This document shows, piece by piece, positions 1 through 7,473 of a stretch of DNA of 55,062 nucleotides; position 1 is the stretch's first letter; each line of letters opens with the position of its first letter. The DNA is taken from assembly GCA_949373265.1 (NCBI GenBank), contig CASICT010000017.1, positions 1-55,062 of the forward strand. The letters run 5' to 3'. The notes beneath the pieces were generated by a model that worked only from the letters and a program-made list of their open reading frames with translations, did no database searches and had not been told where the DNA came from. Made by a program: the position numbers and the translations under genes. Source of the stretch: Candidatus Poseidoniaceae archaeon. GTDB lineage: Archaea > Thermoplasmatota > Poseidoniia > Poseidoniales > Poseidoniaceae.

Positions 1-2
1 GT

Positions 3-197
3 TTGATTGATGGTGATTGGCTGATGGCTAAGACTGGTCTTAATCCAGGCCCCAAATTAGGTCGTTTGAAGGACTGGTTGTATCGGATTCAGATTGAGCG
101 TTCATATACCAAAATCTCGCAAATTGAAACAGCACTATGTACAATTCATTGGAACCATGGAGACCCCTCCGATTGGCCTAAACCTGAATGGCCATGA
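3..197 (+). CDS. C-terminal end of a tRNA nucleotidyltransferase/poly(A) polymerase-like protein (5' partial)
   Basis: The frame is open to the left edge and ends at 197, so only the last 64 residues are visible and the real start lies outside the window. The visible part reads like the C-terminal helical domain of class II CCA-adding/poly(A) polymerase-family enzymes, where a 'DG..LM...GL.PGP.LGRL..WLYR.QIE' stretch (residues about 3-33) is typical. These enzymes add or repair the 3' CCA of tRNA. The tail is rich in Trp and Pro. The catalytic nucleotidyltransferase domain is not in view, so the family call rests on this one motif and is moderate. Confidence 0.55.
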   Translation: MIDGDWLMAKTGLNPGPKLGRLKDWLYRIQIERSYTKISQIETALCTIHWNHGDPSDWPKPEWP

Positions 198-237
198 AAC
201 CCGCACATTATTGTGCGATTGGTTAGTCGTGTGTACA

Positions 238-561
238 ATGTCCGAAGTTGAAGGCGGCAAAAGCATCTTTGGGATTCTCGGTGGAATCTCTCTTTTCTTA
301 GGATTTGCATTCATGGCTTTGAGCCCGGGAATAGGCATAACTTGCTGTTTATTCGGCTTTTTCGGATTGGCCGCTAGTGCAATTTCATCTTCGTCTGCAT
401 CTGTAAACGGTGCTGAAGGTAAAATGGTTCTCAAGCAAGGAACTGATGGACAATGGAACTGGGTTGCAAATTCTGCTGAATCTAATCAACAAATAGATCA
501 AGCAGGAGCAACGCAGTATAATGATCAGACGAATCAAATCCTATCCAGGAGTAGTCACTGA
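238..561 (+). CDS. Small two-helix membrane protein of unknown function
   Basis: This encodes a 107-residue protein if the ATG at 238 is used; the frame is open further upstream to 94 but that part overlaps the preceding gene. Residues about 9-27 and 30-50 form two hydrophobic segments separated by a Pro-Gly turn, with a Cys pair in the second. The rest is polar and rich in Gln, Asn and Ser. I recognise no family. The end overlaps the start of the EF-hand gene by 41 bp in another frame. That overlap is long, so the two could be one gene split by an indel, as happens elsewhere in this window; the sequence does not decide this. Confidence 0.55.
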   Translation: MSEVEGGKSIFGILGGISLFLGFAFMALSPGIGITCCLFGFFGLAASAISSSSASVNGAEGKMVLKQGTDGQWNWVANSAESNQQIDQAGATQYNDQTNQILSRSSH

Positions 562-1288
562 AGTACGCAATGGAACTAAACTTGAAGATTTAGAGCCAGA
601 TGAACTTAAGATTTTAGCAAGCACCTATGGTATTAACGGTGGAACTAAGCAACAAAAAGTGAATGCACTAATTGATTCAGAACTTGCCAGTAAGGCCCTG
701 AAACTATCTGCATTGGGTGCTGCTAGTGGCCTGGGAGTAATCGGTACTGCTAAGATGGTAAAAGCAGGTAGAGAACGTACTATTGCAAGAGCAGAAGAGG
801 TGCGAGAGCAGGCTAAAGATAAATTACAAGAGAATATCGACACAACTCGTAGTAAAATCAATTCTAAAATACCACTTAATCAAAATGGTGAAACTCCCGA
901 AGACATGGCAAGAAATATTGTTATGCAACAATTATCTAGTAAGATCAAGGAAATGGATTTGACTCCTGAGAAATTGATTGAATTAGCAGATTTAGATAAT
1001 GATGGTAAAATTGACATGGATGAGATTACAGTCGCTCTATCATCCATTATGGGCGTTTCAGTACCTGCATTTATCGTGGTTAATTCTTTCAAAGAAATTG
1101 ACAAGAGTGGAGATGGCAAAATAGATTCTAGTGAACTTTATCTACTGTGGAAAAACCTTGGAATTGAAGTTGTAGAAGACGATGATTTTGAAGAAATTGA
1201 TTCTGTAATGGAAGAGATTACTATTGACCAAATAGTCACTGAAAAGGGTCTTCGAAGAAGTGCCAGAACATACCTCTGTAGAATCTGA
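521..1288 (+). CDS. EF-hand calcium-binding protein with SAP-like N-terminal motif
   Basis: This is a 255-residue acidic protein. Near residues 20-52 it has a helical 'LEDLEPDELKILASTYGI.GGTKQQKV.ALI' pattern resembling a small SAP-type helix-turn-helix. A short hydrophobic Gly/Ala patch follows (about 60-78), then a charged helical stretch. Two canonical EF-hand loops are clear: DLDNDGKIDMDE (about residues 158-169) and DKSGDGKIDSSE (about 194-205), both with Asp/Asn/Ser at ligand positions and the invariant terminal Glu. It probably binds Ca2+. The last 15 residues look unnatural and the downstream frame begins at 1260 inside this gene, so the true protein may continue into the next reading frame through a one-base break near 1242-1255. 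Confidence 0.7.
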   Translation: MIRRIKSYPGVVTEVRNGTKLEDLEPDELKILASTYGINGGTKQQKVNALIDSELASKALKLSALGAASGLGVIGTAKMVKAGRERTIARAEEVREQAKDKLQENIDTTRSKINSKIPLNQNGETPEDMARNIVMQQLSSKIKEMDLTPEKLIELADLDNDGKIDMDEITVALSSIMGVSVPAFIVVNSFKEIDKSGDGKIDSSELYLLWKNLGIEVVEDDDFEEIDSVMEEITIDQIVTEKGLRRSARTYLCRI

Positions 1289-1694
1289 ACAAGTCGACGA
1301 AGTGGATAAGCTTACAGAAAATGATGCAAGTAATATTGAATTGACAGATGGTATAGACACTGTATTTGAAGAATTTATTGCCGAAATGGAAAATGCGAAG
1401 TTTTCGAGTGAAAGGCGTAAACTAATGGCTAGTCAGGTTACAGAATATCTGGTTAATTTACGTATTACAAAGGTCGAAAGAACATTGATTGGAGACAAAG
1501 AGTACCGCGGTGGCCAATCGGTACATGCACTGATTGACGGAGGACCATATTCCGGAATCGTGAAAATTCCAATTTCATATAACGAGCAGATCCTCGAAAT
1601 GAGGACAGGAGATCAGTTCAAGGCCTTGGTAAGACTGACTGACTTCTCATCTAGCCTCAAGCGACCTGTACTGGAAGCAAGTTCATTGAAGTGA
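1260..1694 (+). CDS. Hypothetical protein, possible C-terminal part of the EF-hand gene
   Basis: The 144-residue frame starts with GTG at 1260, inside the upstream EF-hand gene, and no good ribosome binding site is visible. It begins with an acidic low-complexity stretch (about 35 residues) and then has a mixed alpha/beta region with several beta-strand-like segments ('VNLRITKVERTLIG', 'VHALIDGG.YSGIVKIPI', 'FKALVRLTDF') that would fit a small OB-like barrel. I do not recognise the family. The acidic start continues the acidic end of the EF-hand protein, so a single fused protein interrupted by an indel is as likely as two overlapping genes. It converges with the cupredoxin gene, overlapping it by 12 bp. 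Confidence 0.5.
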   Translation: MPEHTSVESEQVDEVDKLTENDASNIELTDGIDTVFEEFIAEMENAKFSSERRKLMASQVTEYLVNLRITKVERTLIGDKEYRGGQSVHALIDGGPYSGIVKIPISYNEQILEMRTGDQFKALVRLTDFSSSLKRPVLEASSLK

Positions 1695-2185
1695 TTCATC
1701 TTCCTTTCTTAGCAAGACTGCTGCTGCAATTGCAGCAGATATAGAAGGCACTGATAAAAATGGCATAAAAGACTCATCATCTTCTTCCGTTTCAATAATA
1801 ACAGGTTCTTCAGTAGTATTGTTTTCGGTTGCAGGTAATGGGGTTACTATTATTTGTCCAACCATTCCTAAACTTCGGGTGTGGTTCACAATAATATTCG
1901 AACGTTCCATTCAATCCAGGTACGAACACGAATCGATAATCTTCGCCGGATTTTGTATCACCTGAATCAAAGGTTTCATTCTCTTCAACTGCATTGTGAG
2001 GAAGTATTTGTCCCATCCCAGAAAAAGCGTACAGCATCACCTTCTGAAATTGTTACAGATGATGGACTAAAGCGAAGATTGGTACTATCCACTGTGATGA
2101 TTGTGTCTACTGTACTATTATGGGCACTAACAGCTGGCACCGCACAAATTAGGGCTAACATTACAATTGCAAGTGTGACTCTCAT
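1683..2185 (-). CDS. Membrane-anchored cupredoxin (plastocyanin-like), frame broken twice
   Basis: Read from 2185 downward, three consecutive frames together make one protein of about 165 residues. It has a signal peptide (MRVTLAIVMLALICAVPAVSA), a cupredoxin fold and a C-terminal hydrophobic anchor followed by basic residues (FLSVPSISAAIAAAVLLRK). All four type I copper ligands are present: His in 'LPHNAV', Cys and His in 'YYCEPH', and Met in 'LGMVG'. The frame changes near 2005 (before LPHN) and near 1876 (after CEPH); each needs only one base. The protein would be an extracellular copper electron carrier tethered to the membrane. Retention of every ligand argues for sequence errors rather than gene decay. 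Confidence 0.8.
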
Positions 2186-2226
2186 AACCTAAGTTAAATT
2201 GACATCATACTTATGGTCTTGTTTCG

Positions 2227-2246
2227 CTATATATGTTTAAAAAAAG
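2227..2246 (+). promoter_or_regulatory. Candidate TATA-box region upstream of the PKD-domain gene
   Basis: The AT-rich string with TATATATG and TTTAAAAAA lies about 60-80 bp before the ATG at 2306, in the 120-bp divergent spacer shared with the cupredoxin gene. It resembles an archaeal TATA element. No start site evidence exists beyond composition and position. Confidence 0.3.
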
Positions 2247-2305
2247 TCTTAACAAAAAGTATCACGAAAACAGACGTTCAAAAGGGGAAGGAGAATAATC
2301 GCTCC

Positions 2306-3094
2306 ATGAAACTTACTTTATCTGCAGCAACTCTTGCTCTTTTGTTGATGCTTAGTGCTGCAACAGGAGCGGTTTTAATCTCGATAAATCAATCAGAATC
2401 CGCCACATCTGGAAAGTTTACTATTGGAACGCCTGTCTCTTATGGAATAAATGAATATACCCTTGTTGAAATTGATGAAGGAGATAACGATGAGGAAGAG
2501 GTTATCGTTGAAAGACCTCATGAATTTGAATTCTTAGCAAATAATGGAGGGGATGTTGTTACTTGGGATTTTGGTGATGGCTCGACTGGAACTGGATTTA
2601 CAATCAATCATTCTTACGTTGAACCCGGATTTTATACTGTAATAGCCACCTCATCCTCGGCTGAAGAAATTGAGTTGGCAAGTTTAATGATTACAGTCGA
2701 AAGAAAGGCAACTGTAGAATCAGACAATATGGAATGCGTTTGTGCCCCAACAGCAAAATCGACAATTGTAGATTTGATTCCTTTAGTAGGAATTACATCA
2801 TTCGAAGGAATTGTAACCGTTGTACATGACGGTAGTAGTGAATCTTGCTCTCTCCGAAATCCCCTACAGGAATGCCATGTACGTGTAATAATGGAAAGGA
2901 CCCTAGATGGCTCAATTATCGGCCAAGAAGTCCTCTATGATGACACGTTTCGAACCAATGAACACAATGTCCCTTTCGAACTAGACAACGTTGAACTTGA
3001 GATTGGAGAAGGTCTGCAACTTCGCCTCGAAACCGATCAAGCACGAGATTGGCACAAGCCTAGTACCTCATGGAGCATGACTGCCCCTGTGTGA
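2306..3094 (+). CDS. Secreted PKD-domain protein
   Basis: I place the start at the ATG at 2306 because a strong GGAAGGAGA ribosome binding site lies just upstream and a signal peptide/anchor begins there (MKLTLSAATLALLLMLSAATG); the open frame extends back to 2213 without a coding look. The mature protein of about 240 residues has a PKD-type immunoglobulin fold near residues 70-130, marked by 'VTWDFGDGSTGTGFTINHSYVEPGFYTVIATSS'-like spacing (WDFGDGS core). The C-terminal part has four Cys (CVC, ESCS, ECHV) and beta-strand character. It should act outside the cell, perhaps in adhesion or binding to polymers. Specific function unknown. Confidence 0.75.
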   Translation: MKLTLSAATLALLLMLSAATGAVLISINQSESATSGKFTIGTPVSYGINEYTLVEIDEGDNDEEEVIVERPHEFEFLANNGGDVVTWDFGDGSTGTGFTINHSYVEPGFYTVIATSSSAEEIELASLMITVERKATVESDNMECVCAPTAKSTIVDLIPLVGITSFEGIVTVVHDGSSESCSLRNPLQECHVRVIMERTLDGSIIGQEVLYDDTFRTNEHNVPFELDNVELEIGEGLQLRLETDQARDWHKPSTSWSMTAPV

Positions 3095-3170
3095 TTCATT
3101 TGTTTCGATAATTCCAGAATAGTTACAGGTATTTATACAGATTCTGTGTCGTATTAATTGGGTGACGTAA

Positions 3171-3557
3171 ATGACATTTGATCCAGAGTATGAGCCATTC
3201 TTCCAACCTCCAGGTTGGATCGTGGGCCCTGTATGGCTGGTCCTTTACACCTGCATTGCTATAAGTTTCAGTACTACATTGAGTAAACGAGATGAGTTAG
3301 ATAACTACTGGATAATTGTGTCTTTATTTATCATTCAACTCGCTCTGAATTTGATTTGGCCATCTGTGTTCTTCAATTCACAACGATATCTTCTTTCATT
3401 GATTATGCTTGTTTTCATGATTATATTTACATTAATCTATGCGTTTTTGATTTACAAAACAATACCTTACGCCTCTATGTTAGTATGGCCTTACATAGCA
3501 TGGGTTTCTTTTGCAGCATTAATCAATGCCGCCTATTACATTGAAGCGCGGGGCTGA
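3171..3557 (+). CDS. tspO: TspO/MBR family membrane protein
   Basis: The 128-residue protein is a short TspO/peripheral benzodiazepine receptor homologue. It starts with the family's 'FQPPGWIVGPVWLVLY' loop and first helix. It then shows 'LALNLIWPSVFF' and ends with 'LVWPYIAWVSFAALINAAYYI', all hallmark segments. About five transmembrane helices fit; at 128 residues it is shorter than typical 150-160-residue members, mainly at the N terminus. TspO proteins bind porphyrins and tetrapyrroles and are linked to oxidative or light stress; the exact ligand here is unknown. GGTGA at 3161 and an ATTTATAC element at 3131-3138 give a plausible ribosome site and promoter. Confidence 0.88.
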   Translation: MTFDPEYEPFFQPPGWIVGPVWLVLYTCIAISFSTTLSKRDELDNYWIIVSLFIIQLALNLIWPSVFFNSQRYLLSLIMLVFMIIFTLIYAFLIYKTIPYASMLVWPYIAWVSFAALINAAYYIEARG

Positions 3558-3694
3558 TTTCCGAGCCATCCATTTGATTGCCATTTGTGGATTTGATGAT
3601 AACTACTCCTCCAATAGACCACGTTTGCTAAGCAATGATGCAAAGAGGAACTGCTAAGAACGAACCAGATACACCGGAAACTAGGGGAAGGGAA

Positions 3695-4456
3695 ATGAAA
3701 CTTAGACTCCATCAATTTCTTTCCAAATGTGGTGCGTTTTCATCGAAAGGAGATGTCAAGCAAGCCATCTGGAGTGGCGATGTTACAGTCAATGATTCGA
3801 TTGTGAAACATATCGCCTATGAATTCAACCCCGCTAAGCGTGCCGTCAAGTACCGAGGCAAGGAGTTGTTTCTACCTAAAAACGATGTATATTTCCTCCT
3901 CAACAAACCCTCTGGATGTATTTGCTCTCGCCTCAATTCACAAGAACTCGAACATAACAAAACCTCTGTCTATGAGATATTTCGTGATTCTGTAGAACCT
4001 TCAATATACGAATCCCTAGTCACCGTCGGCCGACTTGATGAAGAAACAACCGGACTGCTACTGGTTACCACCGATGGTAAATTAGTCCATTCTGTAACCG
4101 ACCCAAACAAGAAAATTAGGAAAACCTATCGCGTGACGACATTGGATGAAATTACTGAAGCTCAACTTGAATCAATTCGTCAAGGAGTAGAAGTATCCGT
4201 CACAGAGTATGGTTCATTAGAAGAATTCAAAACTCGACCTGCAACCATTGAATTAGAGCATGAAACAAGTGCTGTTTTGACCATTGATGAAGGCAAGAAA
4301 AGACAAATCCGTAGAATGTTTACAACCCTTGGAAACCATGTGACCTATTTGCATCGGTTGTCAACGGCTAGAATGGTGCTGAAAGACTACAATCTCGAAC
4401 CAGGAGAGTTTTGCACCGTTACACCTGAAGATATTGAACTTTTTACCTCGAATTGA
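3695..4456 (+). CDS. Pseudouridine synthase, RsuA/RluB/E/F family
   Basis: The protein has an N-terminal S4 RNA-binding domain (LRLHQFLSKCGAFSSKGDVKQAI...G.V.VN) followed by the pseudouridine synthase catalytic domain. The active-site motif GRLDEETTGLLLVTTDG carries the catalytic Asp, and 'YRVTT' and 'KKRQIRRMFTTLG' are typical later motifs. It should isomerise uridine in rRNA (RsuA family) or, less likely, tRNA. I prefer the ATG at 3695, preceded by a GGGGAAGGG ribosome site; an in-frame ATG at 3635 would add 20 residues of low-complexity sequence. RsuA-type enzymes are mainly bacterial, so this may be an ancient acquisition. Confidence 0.87.
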   Translation: MKLRLHQFLSKCGAFSSKGDVKQAIWSGDVTVNDSIVKHIAYEFNPAKRAVKYRGKELFLPKNDVYFLLNKPSGCICSRLNSQELEHNKTSVYEIFRDSVEPSIYESLVTVGRLDEETTGLLLVTTDGKLVHSVTDPNKKIRKTYRVTTLDEITEAQLESIRQGVEVSVTEYGSLEEFKTRPATIELEHETSAVLTIDEGKKRQIRRMFTTLGNHVTYLHRLSTARMVLKDYNLEPGEFCTVTPEDIELFTSN

Positions 4457-4580
4457 TCATCGGGTAAGCCTTGATGATTTTTCCGTGTACTTTGGATCTC
4501 TGTTAGTCAATTAGGATTTCACCATCTTCTTTCGTGTCCAAGAGGAAGCAACTTCCAACCGAATTACCACATCTAATTGT

Positions 4581-5753
4581 TCAGGGCTGAATTGCACGTG
4601 CTATGACAATACGCTGAACTTCCTGAGTTCCTTCATAGATTTGAGTAATCTTAGCATCTCTGAAGAAACGCTCGACTGGGAACTCCTTGGTATATCCATA
4701 TCCACCCAGAACTTGAATTGCTTTTTCAGAAACCCACATTGCAGTATCTCCTGCAAACAACTTAGCCATACTAGCTTCTTTAGTGTGCCTTGGCCCACCA
4801 TTTTCATAGTGTTCTTCCTTAGCCCACGAGGCTCTATAGACCAATAGGCGTGCCGCATCTATGCGGGTTGCCATGTCTGCAAGGTAAGATGTTATCATCT
4901 GGTGATGAGCGATTGGTTTTCCAAATGCTTCTCTTTCATGAGCATACTTTAGAGCAGCCTCATATGCACCTTGAGCGATGCCTAGAGCTTGTGCTGCGAT
5001 TCCAATTCGAGAATTATCTAAAGCATTCATTGCGATTGCGAAGCCTTTACCTGAACCTTTCAGAACGTTCTCAACTGGTACTTTGCAATTCTCTAAGACA
5101 AGAGTGCAGGTATCGGAAGAGCGGATTCCTAACTTATCCTCTTTCTTGCCAACTGTAAATCCTTCAAACGATTGCTCTACGATGAATGCTGTAGAACCCC
5201 CGTGTCTCTTTGTTCCATAATCAGGATGGTCGACATCTTTAGCAAATAACACATAGATTTGGGCTTGCTCACCGTTGGTAACCCACATTTTCTCTCCATT
5301 GAGTAGGTAGTGAGTCCCGTCATCTGATAATTTTGCCTTGCATACCATTGCAGCAGCATCTGTACCTGCGCCTGCTTCAGATAGAGAATATGCTCCGACT
5401 TCGCCAGCGGCGAGCCTTGGCAAATAGTTCGCCTTCTGTTCATCGTTACCATGAAGTGCGATTGTTTTGGAACATAGTCCAACATGAACACAATACATTA
5501 CCGCAAACGAAGGATCTACGCGTGCTAGCTCTTCGATGATGATAGATTCAGAGATATCATCTACTGGATTCCCTCCATATTCTTCTGGGATTGTAATGCC
5601 CTGGAGCCCATAATCAAGGAACTGCGCCCATTCTTCAGCAGGAGGTATCTGGTTGGCATCTCTATGATCTATGGTCGGAGGTAAGACCGACTCAGCGAAG
5701 TCTCTTACAAGTTCTCGAATCATCTCTTGCTCGTCTGTCTCCTCGAAGCGCAT
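4581..5753 (-). CDS. Acyl-CoA dehydrogenase
   Basis: A full-length 390-residue FAD-dependent acyl-CoA dehydrogenase. The ATG at 5753 (MRFEETDEQEMIRELV) gives the normal family length; the frame continues upstream to 5930 but would run over the divergent gene. Visible hallmarks include 'YSLSEAGAGTDAAAM' and 'WVTNGEQAQIYVLFA' of the FAD/substrate region, 'AFGKPIAHHQMI', 'QVLGGYGYTKEFPVERFFRDAKI' and 'IYEGTQEVQRIVIARAI', whose Glu in YEGT is the catalytic base position of short/medium-chain enzymes. It oxidises acyl-CoA to enoyl-CoA in fatty or branched-chain amino acid degradation. No electron-transfer flavoprotein genes are nearby. Substrate length cannot be read from the sequence. Confidence 0.93.
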   Translation of the reverse strand: MRFEETDEQEMIRELVRDFAESVLPPTIDHRDANQIPPAEEWAQFLDYGLQGITIPEEYGGNPVDDISESIIIEELARVDPSFAVMYCVHVGLCSKTIALHGNDEQKANYLPRLAAGEVGAYSLSEAGAGTDAAAMVCKAKLSDDGTHYLLNGEKMWVTNGEQAQIYVLFAKDVDHPDYGTKRHGGSTAFIVEQSFEGFTVGKKEDKLGIRSSDTCTLVLENCKVPVENVLKGSGKGFAIAMNALDNSRIGIAAQALGIAQGAYEAALKYAHEREAFGKPIAHHQMITSYLADMATRIDAARLLVYRASWAKEEHYENGGPRHTKEASMAKLFAGDTAMWVSEKAIQVLGGYGYTKEFPVERFFRDAKITQIYEGTQEVQRIVIARAIQP

Positions 5754-5819
5754 GTTACAGGCCAAAGGGCTAGAGCATTTTAGGCATACCCTTGCATAAT
5801 TCACTTCATGCAGTGTGTT

Positions 5820-5828
5820 CATATATCT
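5820..5828 (+). promoter_or_regulatory. Candidate TATA box for the GcvH-like gene
   Basis: CATATATCT lies about 35 bp upstream of the ATG at 5859 in the divergent spacer with the acyl-CoA dehydrogenase gene. That spacing would give a nearly leaderless transcript, common in archaea. Based only on composition and position. Confidence 0.3.
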
Positions 5829-5858
5829 GGTCTGAAACGGCGCTACAGGGTTGGGACC

Positions 5859-6260
5859 ATGGACGAAGAAGTCATGGAATTTGGCATCGCACACAGTCGA
5901 AAGTATTCTAGGGACCATTTGTGGTACCAAGAAAAGGATGACAGGTTGGTAATTGGGCTATCTGATTATCTCGCAGCAGACATCGGAGAGATTCTTCGCG
6001 TTATTCTGCCGCATGCCGAAACTGAAGTCGATGAAGAGCAGAATTTATTCTCTATCTGGACTGCCGATGAAAAATTGACATTCCCAAGTCCGTTTGCAGG
6101 CCAGATCGCTGAAGTGAATGGTGAAGTTGAAATTAATCCAGAATTGGTTAACGATTCACCTTATGATTTGGGCTGGGTTGTAATATTGGATCCACACGAT
6201 GTAGATATGGAAAATCTGCTTGAACCAGACGAATACGTCGACTTCCTAGCCGAAGACTGA
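5859..6260 (+). CDS. gcvH: Glycine cleavage H-like lipoyl-domain protein
   Basis: A 133-residue protein of the GcvH/lipoyl fold: 'HLWYQEKDDRLVIGLSDYLAADIGEILRVILPH' matches the H-protein N-terminal half and 'SPFAGQIAEVNGEVEINPELVNDSPYDLGWVVIL' the second half. The canonical E-S-V-K-A lipoylation site is replaced by W-T-A-D-E-K-L; the only nearby Lys (about residue 72) is six residues before the Pro of 'SPFAG', against eight in normal H-proteins. Lipoylation is therefore uncertain. GcvH shuttles aminomethyl groups between GcvP and GcvT, and none of those partners is in this window. ATG at 5859 chosen; an ATG at 5874 is an alternative start. Confidence 0.8.
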   Translation: MDEEVMEFGIAHSRKYSRDHLWYQEKDDRLVIGLSDYLAADIGEILRVILPHAETEVDEEQNLFSIWTADEKLTFPSPFAGQIAEVNGEVEINPELVNDSPYDLGWVVILDPHDVDMENLLEPDEYVDFLAED

Positions 6261-6297
6261 TTTTGAGACCTTCCGGTAGCCTCTTCAACGAGAGGCC

Positions 6298-7419
6298 GTG
6301 CGAGTGTTTAGTATGGACCTTGACCGCCACGACTTCCAACTCACTGAGTTGATTGAACGTATCAAAGGTCATGACCATCGTCTTATCGCTCTGCAGATTC
6401 CGGAAGGGCTCAAGATGCAGGCACTCGAAATGATGGATGAAATCGAGGATGAAACTTCGGCAAAAGTCATTCTAGCCGCTGATCCGTGTTACGGTGCTTG
6501 TGACTTAGTCCACGATAAAATGAAGTCGATGGGCGTCGAGTTAGTTGCACACATGGGACATTCTCAGATGAACATAGATTCTGGAATGCCGACTCAATTT
6601 ATCGATGTTACATATGATGGTGATCCTGCCATCGACCCAGTATTGCCAATTTTAGCACAACACCGTGCGATTGCACAAGCTAGACTAGCAGAAGGAGATA
6701 TCTCAGAGTTAAGTGAAGAAGAGGCACAAAACCGCTTCCTTGACGCCGTTGGCAGAGTTGCACCCCTCAAAGGTACCAAACTGGGATTAGTCGCTTCAAT
6801 TCAACACTTACACCTAGTGTTTGACTACAAAGAACGTTTTGAAGCAGCGGGCTATGTGGTTGAAGTTCCAGTCGGTGGCGCCAGACTTACATTCCCTGGA
6901 CAAGTTCTTGGATGCAACTATTCAGGTGATGATGACAAAATAGGCCACTACCTATTCCTTGGAAGTGGCGATTTCCATCCAATTGGCCTTGCATTACACA
7001 CAGGTAAGCCCCTAGCAATGCTTGACCCATATACTGGAGATGCAAGCGAGATGGGTTCTGAGCGTATAGAAAGGATATTGAGGCAACGTTTTGGTCTAAT
7101 AATGGCAATCCAAGAGGCTCAAAACTTCGCAATTTTAATCGGTGAAAAACCGGGGCAAATGCGTCGTAGCCTTGCTCTCAAATTGAAAAGAACACTCAAA
7201 AAGCATGGAAAGAAGGGGTATCTGTTAGCTTTAGAACATGTTGGACCTGAACTGATTGACTTCTATCCAGTTGATGCATTTGTCAATACAGCCTGCCCGA
7301 GAATAGCAATCGATGATTTCGTGAAGTACGCCAAACCTTTGGTTACTCCTTTCGAACTAGAAGTCGCTCTTGGGGAAAAGAAGTGGGAAACCGGTTATCA
7401 GTTCGATGAGATACCTTGA
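6298..7419 (+). CDS. dph2: Diphthamide biosynthesis enzyme Dph2 (2-(3-amino-3-carboxypropyl)histidine synthase)
   Basis: The 373-residue protein is an archaeal Dph2. The three cysteines that bind the [4Fe-4S] cluster are visible in their family contexts: 'ADPCYGACDL' (first, about residue 63), 'VLGCNYSG' (about 204) and 'VNTACPRIAIDD' (about 327). The enzyme transfers a 3-amino-3-carboxypropyl group from SAM to the target His of elongation factor 2, the first step of diphthamide formation. The start may be the GTG at 6298, the GTG at 6304 or the ATG at 6313; only the first residues change. It follows the GcvH-like gene on the same strand after 37 bp. Confidence 0.93.
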   Translation: MRVFSMDLDRHDFQLTELIERIKGHDHRLIALQIPEGLKMQALEMMDEIEDETSAKVILAADPCYGACDLVHDKMKSMGVELVAHMGHSQMNIDSGMPTQFIDVTYDGDPAIDPVLPILAQHRAIAQARLAEGDISELSEEEAQNRFLDAVGRVAPLKGTKLGLVASIQHLHLVFDYKERFEAAGYVVEVPVGGARLTFPGQVLGCNYSGDDDKIGHYLFLGSGDFHPIGLALHTGKPLAMLDPYTGDASEMGSERIERILRQRFGLIMAIQEAQNFAILIGEKPGQMRRSLALKLKRTLKKHGKKGYLLALEHVGPELIDFYPVDAFVNTACPRIAIDDFVKYAKPLVTPFELEVALGEKKWETGYQFDEIP

Positions 7420-7421
7420 AA

Positions 7422-7436
7422 CAACTTCTCAAGTTG
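7422..7436. other. Perfect inverted repeat before orc1/cdc6
   Basis: CAACTT-CTC-AAGTTG is a perfect 6-bp palindrome with a 3-bp loop, located 3 bp after the dph2 stop and 38 bp before the orc1/cdc6 start. It could be a repressor site or part of a dph2 3' end structure. There is no T-run typical of an intrinsic terminator. Confidence 0.35.
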
Positions 7437-7473
7437 AAAGTTCAATAACCATAGACGATAACCATCTGAAGTC

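Noticed and set aside
7420..7473. Possible replication origin beside orc1/cdc6
   Set aside because: The spacer is only 54 bp with one short palindrome; there are no repeated origin boxes and no AT-rich unwinding element.
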